64,000 nt of DNA from Chitinophaga pinensis (GCA_943326015.2 CALPRQ020000014.1:1-64000); one strand, 5' to 3'. Positions 17,311 through 27,052 are shown, counted from the stretch's first letter. Translations and numbers: made by a program. The notes: generated from the letters alone by a model not told the origin.

Positions 17311-18696
17311 TCAGCCATGCCAGGCGGCGAGCAGCAGATGCAAGGCGCCGCCGCAGGCCATGCCAAGGACCAGGGCTGGCAGCCACCAGCGTTCGGTGCC
17401 CCAGTGCAGCAAGCCCTCGCGATGCTTGAAATACAGCGACAGCGGCCAACTGGCGAACTGGCTCAGCACCACGCCGGCGATGGCCCCACGCTCACCCGCC
17501 AGGGAATCGCCGACTGGAATCGCAATGGCGAGCAAAACAGCTCGCAGGATATTGTTGGCACTGACCCAGGCCGGCAGTCCGCGGGCAAACATCAACTGCT
17601 CGAGCACCTGGTGACGCATGGCCAACAGCCCCAGACTGAGCCACTGCAGCATCCAGCCGGCCTCGTGGTAGCGGACATCGTAGAGCAGCCACACCACCCA
17701 CTGGCCAGACAGCAGCAGCAGCCCCGAGAGCAATCCCAGGAAAATATCGGCGATCTGTTGCACCCGGGTATAGACCCGCACCTGTGCGGCCTCATCACCG
17801 TCACGCAGGGCATGGCTCAGGCTGGGAAATATCACCCGACCGTTGATGGTGCCGTACACACCCATTGCCGCCGCCAGCAGATTGCCCGCGATGGAAAAGA
17901 CGCCGAAGGTGGCCACGCCCAAGGTGGCACCCAGGATGAGTTTCTCACCATGCGCGGCCAGAAAGCCGACCACGGACGACACGAAGATCCACTTGCCGAA
18001 ACCCAGCAGCTCGCTCACATGGGAGCGCTCCCAGCACGGACGCACCGATTCCCCTGGCACGGCCAGATGACTGAGCAGCGTGCGCATGGCACTGCCGGCC
18101 AGCGAGCCCGCCAGCAAGCCCCAAGCCGAATGCGTCCACCAGACCACTCCGAGCGTGACGCACAATGCCGCCAGTTGCGAAGAAAGTTCCAGCCGTGCCA
18201 TGACACCACCATGCAAGCGGCGCTGCGCCATCGCCAGGCGCATCGACTCCCCCCCCTGCAACAAGGCACAGAGAGCAAACAAGGCCACCATCAATGGCAG
18301 GCGGGAATCGGCGTACACCGTATCCGGGGCGAAAACACCCGCTCCTTGTCCGAGCCGCAGGCCCAGCGCCAAGCCCAGCACGCCCAGCGCCAGCAGAGCG
18401 CTGCGTGCGATCTGCACGCTCCAGGCAGTCCCCAGAAAACGGGCATCGCCACCGTGCGGGCTCTTGACCACGCTCTGCCACACGCCGAGGTCGGAAAACA
18501 TCACCAGCGCGAAGTACAGCGTGTTGACCGCGGCCATGAGGCCGAAGTCCTGCGGCAGCAGGAGCCGTGTGAGCACCAGATTGCCGGACAGTCGCAAGAT
18601 CTGCGAGCCTATGTTGCCGCCGACCAGCCAGGCTCCCGTGCGCAGCATGCGTGAGCGCAACGACGGCGCAGCGGGGGTAATGGTATGCGGCTTCAC
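17311..18696 (-). CDS. Wzx-type lipid-linked oligosaccharide flippase
   Basis: The 461-residue protein has about twelve hydrophobic helices and the MATE/Wzx pattern: an N-terminal NIGSQILRLSGNLVLTRLL, LLPQDFGLMAAV, and a central FGKWIFVSSVVGFLAAHGEKLILG. It should move the completed undecaprenyl-diphosphate repeat unit from the cytoplasmic to the periplasmic face. The GTG start at 18696 overlaps the exporter stop as GTGA, which argues for translational coupling. Together with the polymerase at 19844 and the Wzc-like and Wza-like proteins, it makes this a Wzx/Wzy-dependent pathway. Confidence 0.9.
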   Translation of the reverse strand: MKPHTITPAAPSLRSRMLRTGAWLVGGNIGSQILRLSGNLVLTRLLLPQDFGLMAAVNTLYFALVMFSDLGVWQSVVKSPHGGDARFLGTAWSVQIARSALLALGVLGLALGLRLGQGAGVFAPDTVYADSRLPLMVALFALCALLQGGESMRLAMAQRRLHGGVMARLELSSQLAALCVTLGVVWWTHSAWGLLAGSLAGSAMRTLLSHLAVPGESVRPCWERSHVSELLGFGKWIFVSSVVGFLAAHGEKLILGATLGVATFGVFSIAGNLLAAAMGVYGTINGRVIFPSLSHALRDGDEAAQVRVYTRVQQIADIFLGLLSGLLLLSGQWVVWLLYDVRYHEAGWMLQWLSLGLLAMRHQVLEQLMFARGLPAWVSANNILRAVLLAIAIPVGDSLAGERGAIAGVVLSQFASWPLSLYFKHREGLLHWGTERWWLPALVLGMACGGALHLLLAAWHG

Positions 18697-19703
18697 TTGG
18701 TCGTCTGCTGGTTGATGTAGGTATCCACCGCCATGCCGAAGCTCAACACCCCGATGGCAGGCGAGATCTGGCGCAGCAGATAGCCGAAATCGGCCAGGCC
18801 ACTGTTGGGAACAAACAGCACATCGCCGTCTTCCAGCGCATAGTTGGCCGTGCGGTTGGCTCCGATGAGCTCCGAGAAGTCAATGATGCTGGCCTGGCGA
18901 CTGGCGGCCCGGTAGATGCCGATCTTGTTGGCCGCAGCGTCTCCGGTAGGACCTCCGGCCTGCGCCAGGACATCGAGCACCGTCATGCTGGGCGTGAGGC
19001 GGTAGGAGCCGGGCTTGAGCACGGCACCGAGCACATACACCGCCGTTTCGGACGAGTCCGGGATGAAGACGATGTCACCCTTCTTCATACGGAAGTTGTA
19101 GCTCATATCGCCGTTGAGCAGGGCCTTCAGATCGACCCAGATCAGCTTGTCGCGCCCGCGCATGATCGCGCAACGCGTGAGGGTCGCCTGCTTGTCCATG
19201 ATGGGCAGGGCATCGGCGTTGGCCAACACCTCGGCCAGCGTGGGGGGGTGGGGAAAGCGCTGCCGTCCGGCATGTGCGACACGGCCCAGCACCGTGACCA
19301 CGTTGGAGGCATAATCTTCCACACCGATCGTCACGTGCGGATGGCTGAAATAATCGCGCAGGCGGCGGTCCAGCGCGGCTTGCGCTTGCTCCCGGGTCAA
19401 CTGATTCAGTAACACGTCACCGACCAAAGGCAGGGTGATCATGCCGTCAGGACCGATGACGAACTTGCCGCTCACGTCCTGGCGGCCGAACACATCGACC
19501 CGCACGATATCGCCGCTGTCGAGCATATACACCGGGTTGACGGACTCCTCCAGCAAGGCCAGATCCTCCTTGCTGGACAAGGCGACGCTGACCCTTTCCC
19601 TGAGCTTGAAGGAGTCGGGCAACGGCGGGGTGGAACAGGCACCCAGCAACAGCGTGACTGCCGCGGCAAGCGTCTTGACGGGAAGGAAACGATCGGTTTT
19701 CAT
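18693..19703 (-). CDS. Wza-type outer-membrane polysaccharide export lipoprotein
   Basis: A signal peptide with lipobox LLGAC (Cys ~23) marks a lipoprotein of 336 residues. Residues ~58-135 match the poly_export domain (YMLDSGDIVRVDVFG, GMITLPLVGDV, SHPHVTIGV). Two SLBB-type regions follow (VVTVLGRVAHAGRQ and VYVLGAVLKPGSYRL...LDVLAQAGG). A C-terminal segment near SPAIGVLSFGMAVDTY could be the membrane-spanning helix. It should form the export channel that docks with the Wzc-like protein at 11100. It is the first gene of a minus-strand set (exporter, flippase, GT4) that diverges from the polymerase. Confidence 0.92.
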   Translation of the reverse strand: MKTDRFLPVKTLAAAVTLLLGACSTPPLPDSFKLRERVSVALSSKEDLALLEESVNPVYMLDSGDIVRVDVFGRQDVSGKFVIGPDGMITLPLVGDVLLNQLTREQAQAALDRRLRDYFSHPHVTIGVEDYASNVVTVLGRVAHAGRQRFPHPPTLAEVLANADALPIMDKQATLTRCAIMRGRDKLIWVDLKALLNGDMSYNFRMKKGDIVFIPDSSETAVYVLGAVLKPGSYRLTPSMTVLDVLAQAGGPTGDAAANKIGIYRAASRQASIIDFSELIGANRTANYALEDGDVLFVPNSGLADFGYLLRQISPAIGVLSFGMAVDTYINQQTTK

Positions 19704-19843
19704 GGCAGGCCTGATTATGGTCCGATACAGTGACGCCAGTGATTGACGCCCGGATTCGCCATGTGGATTTCAGGCCTCATTCAAAGTTGAAGACAAAGGC
19801 TACGGCAGTTGAGACAAGCTGAGACTTACTCCCTGCACGCGTC
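19704..19843. promoter_or_regulatory. Divergent promoter region, exporter / polymerase
   Basis: A 140 bp non-coding gap lies between the exporter start (minus) and the polymerase start (plus). It must hold both promoters, and a shared regulator could act here. No clear consensus elements are visible. Confidence 0.4.
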
Positions 19844-21364
19844 ATGACCCGCCTCACCCTCTTCATCGTCACGGCGCTGATCATCCTGATGGCTCAGCAC
19901 CGGCAGATCGACAAATTGGTGCGTGGGTGGGCTCGTGCGACCCGGGCATTCTGGATTTCTTCCGAAGCAAGCTACATGACAAACTACATCGCCCTCCTTG
20001 CCACCGTGCTTGCGCTGCGCATGATTGCCCGGCGCGGCCTGGAACAGGCTGTGCTGCGGGTGTGGCTTCCGGCTTTCCTGTTCTTCCCGTTCAACTTCAC
20101 CGTCAAGATCATCAGCGGCATCCCGGTGATGAACATCATGCAGACCGCCATCCTGCCGATCCTGGCGACACTGTGGCGCGACAAGCAGTCGGACATGAAC
20201 TTCGGCACGATGGAAAAGTTCCTGGCCGTCTATGTGGTGTTCCGGGTGTTCGCGGATTTCCTGGGCCGGGGCTACTCGGATGCACAGAACTACGCGTTCC
20301 AGATGATTACGGTGCTGATCGGCCCCTATCTGATCGGGCGCTACGTGATCAACCGGCGCGAGATGGACATGGCCGTCGCCCGTACCTGCGTGGTGATATT
20401 CGTGGTCCTGTTCCCGATGTTCGCCTACGAACTGAAATTCTGGACCAGCCCGATATTCACGATTTTCGGCAAGTTCTTTCCTGGCGCGGGCAGCGGCTTG
20501 TCCCTTCGCTACGGCCTGGCACGCACTTCAGGACCTTTCGGCCACCCCATTTTGGCCTGCGTGATGATCGTGACGGTGTACCGCCTGCACCGCTGGCTGA
20601 CCTGGATGGGGGAATGGAAGAAACCCCAGCCTGGCTGGCTGGGCAAGCTCGAAAAAAACACGCGCTGGATGAAGATTTCACTTTCGAGCAAAATATCCAT
20701 ACTGCTAATTCTCATGTCGCTGATGACGATCTCGCGCGGCCCCTGGATCGGCGGCTTCGCCGGCGCGGGCCTGGCGATGGTCGGCAACGCCAAGAACCGC
20801 AAGAAAGCCCTGATCATCTTCGTCCTGGTGCTGGGAGTAGGCGGCGGCTTGGGCAAGACGGCGCTGGACGACTACATCACGCCCGAGGATGGCGAGGCCA
20901 TCAGCGGCGAAGCCCAGACCATGCTCTACCGCAAGGTGATGATCGAACGCTACAAGGAGTTCATGTACGAAAAGATGTGGTTCGGCTGGGGCTTGACGAC
21001 TCGCCCACAGATCAAGGGCATGGAATCGATCGACAACGCCTTCTTCCTGATGGCGCTCCAGCATGGCGTCATCGCCCCGGGTATTTTCGTCGGCATATTT
21101 GGTTACGCCATCATCACGCAGATCTTGTTCGGGCTGACGGCGCCAGCGAAAGACCCCCCCCTGGGCTTCACCTTTGCCGGCATCTACCTGGCCGCCTTCA
21201 TTTCCTTTGCCTCGGTGTACATGGGGTCCCAGACCGAGCCGATCCTGTTTTTCCTGCTGGGCTGGGGGGAAAGCGTCAAGAACCGGCGCGAGATCATTGG
21301 CTCAAGCGCGACAATAGGCGAAACCCCTGCCGTCAAGTCCCCATTCCGTCGCATCCTGTGCTGA
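19844..21364 (+). CDS. Wzy/O-antigen-ligase-like polysaccharide polymerase
   Basis: A polytopic protein of 506 residues with about ten to twelve helices. The large loop near residue 380 contains GWGLTTRPQIKGMESIDNAFFLMALQHG, the position and style of the Wzy_C/O-antigen ligase loop, and an earlier loop near residue 225 has LARTSGPFGHPILA. It probably polymerises flipped repeat units in the periplasm. Ligase activity is an alternative that sequence alone does not exclude, but the presence of flippase, exporter and co-polymerase favours a polymerase. It starts an apparent plus-strand operon with the lipoprotein gene seven bases downstream. Confidence 0.85.
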   Translation: MTRLTLFIVTALIILMAQHRQIDKLVRGWARATRAFWISSEASYMTNYIALLATVLALRMIARRGLEQAVLRVWLPAFLFFPFNFTVKIISGIPVMNIMQTAILPILATLWRDKQSDMNFGTMEKFLAVYVVFRVFADFLGRGYSDAQNYAFQMITVLIGPYLIGRYVINRREMDMAVARTCVVIFVVLFPMFAYELKFWTSPIFTIFGKFFPGAGSGLSLRYGLARTSGPFGHPILACVMIVTVYRLHRWLTWMGEWKKPQPGWLGKLEKNTRWMKISLSSKISILLILMSLMTISRGPWIGGFAGAGLAMVGNAKNRKKALIIFVLVLGVGGGLGKTALDDYITPEDGEAISGEAQTMLYRKVMIERYKEFMYEKMWFGWGLTTRPQIKGMESIDNAFFLMALQHGVIAPGIFVGIFGYAIITQILFGLTAPAKDPPLGFTFAGIYLAAFISFASVYMGSQTEPILFFLLGWGESVKNRREIIGSSATIGETPAVKSPFRRILC

Positions 21365-21371
21365 CCTGCCC

Positions 21372-23450
21372 ATGACCTCGTCCACCGACTCCCGCCGCGC
21401 CGACCTATGGTGCCGCCAGCCCGGCAGGCCCTTGCTGCTGGTCCTGCTGGCCCTGCTGGCCCTGCTGACGCAAGGCCTGGCATCCTGCGGTGAAACGCAG
21501 CAAACTTCGTCTGCGCCGGTAGCGGCCCTGGCAGAAATCCCCCTTCCACGCAACGCCGAAACCTTGCCTCCCCCCAGGGAATTGCTGGGCGCCAACCTCC
21601 CGGCCATCGTCAACTACTCCCGCACCCATACCTATGTCGATCTGGTCAAGCAGGCCAAGCGCTTTGGCAGCGTGGCGACCCCCTGGGACGAAAAAGCGAT
21701 GGTCGGCGACGACGGCTGGCCGGTGGGTGACTTCGGCGTCTTCCTGATGAGCGATCAGCGGGGCATAAGCGGCATTGCCGGCAGCTACACGGTAAGCTTC
21801 GACGGACAGGCCGTCGTCACGCCAGTGGCCTCCAAGGCCCGTATCCAGCAGCAGCAATACGACAAGACGCGCAACCGCACCAGGGTGACACTGTTGCTGT
21901 TTCCTGATGCGGACCAGCTGGCCCTCTCATTCACCAACACCGGGGCCGGCATCAAGAATCTGCAGGTGATACGCCCCGGCTACGATCCCGACCAGCCACC
22001 GCTGTTCACGCATCCCTTCATCGATCATGTGCAGCGCTTCGGCACCCTGCGCTTCATGGACTGGCTGCGAACCAACCAGAGTCCTGTCACCAGCTGGGCC
22101 ACGCGCACCGACCCGCAACGAATACACCACAACTCTGACAAAGGGGTACCGTGGGAACATATCGTCGCGCTCGCCAACCAGACCGGTCAGCATATCTGGA
22201 TCAATGTTCCAGTCTCGGCCACTGACGATTACGTCAAGCAGCTGGCTCAATTGCTCAAGGACCAGCTCAACGCCAGCAGTCGCATCTACGTCGAGTACAG
22301 CAACGAGATCTGGAACAGCCAGTTCCTGCAGCATGGCATCAACAAGGCACTGGCCGAGGCGGAGGTCAAGGCCGATCCGAACTCACCACTGGCCTACGAT
22401 GGCAGCCAGGACCCCAATCAATGGGCCTACCGGCGCATCGCCAAGCGCGGCAAGGAAATCAGCAATATCTTCCGCAGCGCGTTTGGCGACGCCGCCATGA
22501 TGAACCGGGTGCGGCCGGTGTTCGCCACCCAGGTGGTCAATCCCTATGCCAGTGAACTGGGACTGAAATTCATCGAGGCGGTGTACGGCCCCCCCTCCCG
22601 CTACTTCTACGCCATGGCTGGCGCGCCTTACTTCAACCTGGGCAAGCAGCAGCGGGCGGAGGATCTGACTACCGATGACGTGCTCAAAGCCATGGAGCAG
22701 TCGGTGACGGAGCTGCCACGCATCAACCAGTTCGAGAAGAACCAGACATTGGCCAGCTGGTACGGGTTGCCCTGGCTGGCCTATGAAGGCGGCACCGACT
22801 CCTTCGGCCCCGGCAGCCATGAAGCCAAGATGGCCGCCAACCTCGACTCGCGCATGCAGGACATCTGTGAGCGCTACCTGAGCAACTGGTACCAATCCGG
22901 TGGCCAGCTATTCATGTGGTACAACGCCGGCGCCGGCAACTGGACCACGCAGTACGGCGCCTGGGAACTGACCACGGACCTGGCCATCAGCGATACACCC
23001 AAGATCCGTTGCATAGACCACACCCTGGCCGGCCCCACGCCCGCCACCACAGGGCGCAACCAGGCGCCAGGCAGCTTCGAAGCCCATGCCTACGTCGGCA
23101 ACTTCCCGCCTTACGGCGAAGCGTCCAGGAAGCAACTACGACAGCTGACCCCGGGCCGATCCCTCGACTACCTGGTGCGGGCCGAGCAGACCGGCCACTA
23201 CCGGCTGGTGCTCAGCGTGGTCACGGAATCGAGCGGCAACAAGATCGACCTGTCGGTCAATGGCCAGCGCGTCGCCGATGCGGTTGAACTCGCCAGCAGT
23301 CGCTGGGGCAAGGTGGTCGAGCAAGCGCCCATCCAGGTTCCCCTGCACCAGGGCTTCAACACCCTGCGCGTCACCACACGCGCACTCAGCGGCGGCTATG
23401 AACTGCAGCGCCTGACGTTGTTGCCATGGCAACAACCACAAAATAAATAA
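21372..23450 (+). CDS. Lipoprotein with clan GH-A-like glycosidase barrel, copy 1
   Basis: A 692-residue secreted lipoprotein: a hydrophobic leader ends in LASC (Cys39). Residues ~70-560 look like a TIM-barrel glycosidase. RIYVEYSNEIWN supplies the Asn311-Glu312 pair typical of a clan GH-A acid/base at strand 4, and PWLAYEGG supplies Glu472 where the strand-7 nucleophile is expected. The last ~115 residues look like a carbohydrate-binding beta-sandwich (GHYRLVLSV, IDLSVNGQ, GFNTLRVTT). A polymer-trimming or polymer-binding role at the envelope is inferred. It is strongly similar over its whole length to the product of 24880-27018, with the closest matches around SATDDYVKQLA. Catalysis is untested. 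Confidence 0.75.
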   Translation: MTSSTDSRRADLWCRQPGRPLLLVLLALLALLTQGLASCGETQQTSSAPVAALAEIPLPRNAETLPPPRELLGANLPAIVNYSRTHTYVDLVKQAKRFGSVATPWDEKAMVGDDGWPVGDFGVFLMSDQRGISGIAGSYTVSFDGQAVVTPVASKARIQQQQYDKTRNRTRVTLLLFPDADQLALSFTNTGAGIKNLQVIRPGYDPDQPPLFTHPFIDHVQRFGTLRFMDWLRTNQSPVTSWATRTDPQRIHHNSDKGVPWEHIVALANQTGQHIWINVPVSATDDYVKQLAQLLKDQLNASSRIYVEYSNEIWNSQFLQHGINKALAEAEVKADPNSPLAYDGSQDPNQWAYRRIAKRGKEISNIFRSAFGDAAMMNRVRPVFATQVVNPYASELGLKFIEAVYGPPSRYFYAMAGAPYFNLGKQQRAEDLTTDDVLKAMEQSVTELPRINQFEKNQTLASWYGLPWLAYEGGTDSFGPGSHEAKMAANLDSRMQDICERYLSNWYQSGGQLFMWYNAGAGNWTTQYGAWELTTDLAISDTPKIRCIDHTLAGPTPATTGRNQAPGSFEAHAYVGNFPPYGEASRKQLRQLTPGRSLDYLVRAEQTGHYRLVLSVVTESSGNKIDLSVNGQRVADAVELASSRWGKVVEQAPIQVPLHQGFNTLRVTTRALSGGYELQRLTLLPWQQPQNK

Positions 23451-23455
23451 GAATC

Positions 23456-24580
23456 ATGAAAATACTGGATTTCAGCAGAATAAAGAAAAACATCGGAAAT
23501 ATCGGACGCGAAATTCTTCTACACATCGAAAGATTTCGATCAGAAAAAACAGGCAAGACGATTGTCATGTTTCCCTGGCAATCAGAATTCGGCAGCAGTT
23601 CTTCACGCGAGAGGGCTTATCGCATAGCGGTTCATCTGAGACTGCAAGGCTGGCGCGTCATCGTAGTTCCGCATCAACTCAGCCTGACACAACGTCGAAG
23701 AATTCTGAGAATGGAAAAACCGGACATACTACTACTGCAAACCTCACGACACGCGCTGAACCGACCAGCTCTCTACCAGGCCAAAAGCATCGTTTTTGAC
23801 ATAGATGACGCTGATTTCGAGAACCCTGCAGCCCGGCAATCAGTCGTTGACTGCTGCACCGGAAGTTCGATGGTGATTTGCGGAAGTACATATATCAGCA
23901 ACTTTTGCCGTCAATATAACAATCAGACTCACGTGGTATGGACGGGCATGGAAAATCAGCATGCCAACTACCCGCTCCCGAGCACAAGGTCCAACATCGT
24001 GGCATGGGGAACAAGCAACTCGCTGGCCTACTCCGCAGAACGCGCATTCATAGGAAGAATTGCCAAGATACTGAGCAATCGCATGAAATTCGAGCTGTGG
24101 CTATATGGAGCCAGCGAGCATCCTGACTTGCTGGAATTCAAATCCCAGATGCAGGACATGGGAATTCAGTGCAAACTTATTCCACCCATGTCATTCATGG
24201 AATACCACAAATCCCTGGAATCATGCGCCGTCGGCCTGCACCCAATTTCCCTCGAAAATTCATTCAGCAGGGGAAAATCCTTTGGGAAATTGAATTCATA
24301 TATCCAGAGAGGGGTCCCGATAGTCACGCAACGCGCACTGGACTACCCTGAATTCTTCATCGACGGACATAGCGCCATGCTTGTTGACAGCGAAGAAGAT
24401 TGGGCAAGCAGGATCGAAGACTTGCTAAAGCAACCCATATTGAGAGATAGCCTGGCTTCGAATGCTTTTTCATCTTTCCTACAAGAACTTGATACCCCAG
24501 TCGTGGCAAAAAAAGTAGGGGGACTTTTAGAAAAAGCCCTCATAAATTCAAAAAATATTCAATCAAAAACAGGGCAATGA
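23456..24580 (+). CDS. GT4-like glycosyltransferase, AT-rich
   Basis: This 374-residue protein has a two-domain GT-B appearance. The N-terminal domain includes SSRERAYRIAVHLRLQGWRVIVV and VFDIDDADF. The C-terminal domain contains ELWLYGASEHPDL, CAVGLHPISLENSFSRGKSFGKLNSYIQRGVPIV and HSAMLVDSEEDW, a layout like GT4 proteins, although the usual EX7E motif is not clear. It begins five bases after the lipoprotein stop. Its A/T content is visibly higher than in the flanking genes (many AAA, AAT, ATA codons), which suggests later acquisition. Substrate unknown. Confidence 0.78.
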   Translation: MKILDFSRIKKNIGNIGREILLHIERFRSEKTGKTIVMFPWQSEFGSSSSRERAYRIAVHLRLQGWRVIVVPHQLSLTQRRRILRMEKPDILLLQTSRHALNRPALYQAKSIVFDIDDADFENPAARQSVVDCCTGSSMVICGSTYISNFCRQYNNQTHVVWTGMENQHANYPLPSTRSNIVAWGTSNSLAYSAERAFIGRIAKILSNRMKFELWLYGASEHPDLLEFKSQMQDMGIQCKLIPPMSFMEYHKSLESCAVGLHPISLENSFSRGKSFGKLNSYIQRGVPIVTQRALDYPEFFIDGHSAMLVDSEEDWASRIEDLLKQPILRDSLASNAFSSFLQELDTPVVAKKVGGLLEKALINSKNIQSKTGQ

Positions 24581-24879
24581 TATTCGTTCGCATTTGATTA
24601 AATGCATTGATGAGTAAATTTCAGAGAATCAATACTCAAAAATTTCCCCTGGATGCACTCAAGGCACTGCGCGGTCGGGCCATGTGCCGCGCCAGGAACC
24701 CGCGAGGCCATGGAGCGAGATCGTCGGCGTCATTCATGCATGTCATCACGGCGGGCAGCGACCTGAGCGCAGCGTCATGAGGCAGGAGGCAGGGTGCGCA
24801 CCCTGTCGGGCCCTACCTTGACGCTGCGGCAATGTTGAATTCCACCCGGTGGTTCTCCACATGAGTTATATTATCGACA
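24581..24879. other. Intergenic region with a 16 bp palindrome
   Basis: This 299 bp gap has an AT-rich start, a GC-rich middle and an AT-rich end. I see no ORF with family resemblance and no tRNA or recognised riboswitch. A perfect palindrome, CAGGGTGC-GCACCCTG, lies at 24790-24805 without a following T-run, so it is an operator candidate rather than a terminator. The ATG at 24880 lacks an evident ribosome-binding site. Confidence 0.5.
24790..24805. promoter_or_regulatory. Perfect 16 bp palindrome (candidate operator)
   Basis: CAGGGTGCGCACCCTG is self-complementary across 16 bases and lies 74 bp upstream of the second lipoprotein gene. No T-run follows on either strand. A dimeric regulator could bind here, but nothing in the sequence names one. 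Confidence 0.35.
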
Positions 24880-27018
24880 ATGAAAGTACGTTTCGCTACC
24901 ATCGCATCTTCCTTGCTGATTGCAACGGGGCTTGTTGCCTGCGGCGGCGGAGGTGCAGCTGCCGACGCAGCCCCGTCGGGCAAGTCCCCCCAAGTGGCAG
25001 ATTATTCCAACGAGTCGCCACTTGCCGATCCGGCTGCTGCAGACAACTCCAGTTCCGACCCTGGAGATTCCTCCCAGACCACGACGCCCGCTGATCCGAC
25101 AGCGTCGGGCAGCTCACCCGCGCTGACGACAGACGGAACGCCAGCCGCCAGCGAACTGCTGGGCGCCAATCTGCCGGCCATCAGCGACTACACACGCACC
25201 CAGATCTATGTCGATCTGGTCAAGCAGGCCAGGCGCTTCAGCCGAGTCGGCTCACCCTGGGGAGGCGATGCGGATATCGTCCCCCTCGGCGAAGACGGCT
25301 GGCCGGTGGGGGATTTCGGCGTCTTCCTGATGACCGCACAGGAGAACCTCGCGGGCATCGCCGGCACCTACAAGGTGAGTTTTGACGGGCAAGCCAGCGT
25401 TGACCGAACCGCATCCAACGCCCAGATCCAGAACAAAAGCTACGACAGCAACCGCAATCGCACCACGCTTGACGTCGTGCTGGCCGAGGGCGCGGGACAA
25501 CTGGTGCTCCTGTTCACCAATACCGGAGCCGGCATCAAGAACCTGCAGGTGATACGCCCAGGCTATGACGCCGACAAGCCGCCGCTGTTCACCGATGCGT
25601 TCCTCAACCACATCAAGCGCTTCGGCACCCTGCGCTTCATGGACTGGCTGCGCACCAACCAGAACACCGTCACGACCTGGGACACGCGCACCAACCCGCA
25701 GCGGATGCGCACCAACGCCTCCAAAACCGGGGTGCCCTGGGAACATGTGATTGCACTGGCCAACGTCCACGAGCAGGACATCTGGATCAACATTCCGGTA
25801 TCCGCCACGGATGACTATGTCAAGCAGCTGGCCCGGCTGCTCAAGAATACGCTCAACCCCCGCAGCCGCATCTACGTCGAATACAGCAACGAGTTGTGGA
25901 ACGGCCAGTTCACGCAGTACAACACCAACCGGGCGCTGGCCGAGGCGGAAGTCAAGTCCAACCCGAACTCGCCACTGGCCTACGATGGCAGCCAGGATGC
26001 CAACAAGTGGATGTACCGCCGCATCGCCAAGCGCGGCAAGGAGATCAGCGACATCTTCCGCAGCGCGTTCGGCGACACCGCCATGATGAGCCGGATACGG
26101 CCGGTGTTTGCCACCCAGGTTGTCTTGCCCTCCAACAGCGAAGAGGGGCTGAAATTCATCGACGCCGTGTACGGTCCGCCCTCCGGCTACTTCTACGCCA
26201 TGGCGGGTGCGCCCTACTTCAACCTGGGTACGCAGCAGCGGGTCGACAGCCTGAGCACGGATCAGGTGCTGGCAGCCATGGGACAGTCCGTCACCGACCT
26301 GTCACGCACCAACCAGTTCGAGAAGAACCAGGCGCTGGCGAGCTGGTACCAGTTGCGCTGGATGGCGTATGAAGGCGGTGCGGACACCTACGGACCTGGC
26401 AGCATTGCGGCCAAGAAAGCTGCCAACCTCGACCCGCGCATGCAGGACCTGTGCCAACGTTACCTCAGCAACTGGTACCAGTCCGGAGGACAGCTGTTCA
26501 TGTGGTATACCGCCGGCGCTGGTGGCTGGGACACGCAATATGGCAGCTGGGAGCTGACCACCGATCTGGCCATCACCGACACACCCAAGATCCGCTGCAT
26601 CGACCAGACCCTCGCGGGTCCCACGCCAGCAGTCGAAGGCCGGAACAAGGTGCCCGGCAGTTTCGAGTCTTATGCTGTCGTGGGCAACTTTCCGCCTTAC
26701 ACACTGGGCTCCATCAACAGTGTGCGATACGTGAGAGCAGGAGGTTACAACGACTATCTGGTGCAAGCCGAGCAAACAGGCTCCTACCAACTGGTATTGA
26801 GCGCAGCAATGGACTCAAGCGGCAACAGCGTCGATGTTTCCGTCAATGGCATCAAGACCATCAGCGAATTTCCAATAACTGGAACAGGATGGTCAACGGT
26901 CACTGATCAGGCCCCCATGAGCATCCATCTCGAAAATGGCTTCAATACTGTCCGGATCACGACCAACACGACCAACAACGGTTACGACCTGCGAAAGTTG
27001 ACTTTCATCAAGCAGTGA
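24880..27018 (+). CDS. Lipoprotein with clan GH-A-like glycosidase barrel, copy 2
   Basis: A 712-residue paralogue of the product of 21372-23450. The leader ends in LVAC (Cys21), followed by a Ser/Asp/Thr/Pro-rich tether of ~65 residues that is longer and more repetitive than in copy 1. The barrel keeps both presumed catalytic acids: Asn337-Glu338 in RIYVEYSNELWN and Glu498 in WMAYEGG. The C-terminal carbohydrate-binding-like sandwich is also kept (GSYQLVLSA, VDVSVNG, GFNTVRITT) but is the most diverged part. No ribosome site is seen before the ATG. Two copies around a glycosyltransferase suggest duplication followed by specialisation on the same polymer. Confidence 0.75.
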   Translation: MKVRFATIASSLLIATGLVACGGGGAAADAAPSGKSPQVADYSNESPLADPAAADNSSSDPGDSSQTTTPADPTASGSSPALTTDGTPAASELLGANLPAISDYTRTQIYVDLVKQARRFSRVGSPWGGDADIVPLGEDGWPVGDFGVFLMTAQENLAGIAGTYKVSFDGQASVDRTASNAQIQNKSYDSNRNRTTLDVVLAEGAGQLVLLFTNTGAGIKNLQVIRPGYDADKPPLFTDAFLNHIKRFGTLRFMDWLRTNQNTVTTWDTRTNPQRMRTNASKTGVPWEHVIALANVHEQDIWINIPVSATDDYVKQLARLLKNTLNPRSRIYVEYSNELWNGQFTQYNTNRALAEAEVKSNPNSPLAYDGSQDANKWMYRRIAKRGKEISDIFRSAFGDTAMMSRIRPVFATQVVLPSNSEEGLKFIDAVYGPPSGYFYAMAGAPYFNLGTQQRVDSLSTDQVLAAMGQSVTDLSRTNQFEKNQALASWYQLRWMAYEGGADTYGPGSIAAKKAANLDPRMQDLCQRYLSNWYQSGGQLFMWYTAGAGGWDTQYGSWELTTDLAITDTPKIRCIDQTLAGPTPAVEGRNKVPGSFESYAVVGNFPPYTLGSINSVRYVRAGGYNDYLVQAEQTGSYQLVLSAAMDSSGNSVDVSVNGIKTISEFPITGTGWSTVTDQAPMSIHLENGFNTVRITTNTTNNGYDLRKLTFIKQ

Positions 27019-27052
27019 AATGCCTCCATACCCAGTGCAGGCAGCCTAAGAA

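Noticed and set aside
17266-18654. 462-codon plus-strand ORF
   Set aside because: Antisense to the Wzx flippase; Gln/His/Arg-rich shadow composition.
24581-24879. Cyclic-di-GMP riboswitch or insertion-sequence remnant
   Set aside because: No GEMM-type core, terminal inverted repeats, target duplication or transposase fragment could be found.
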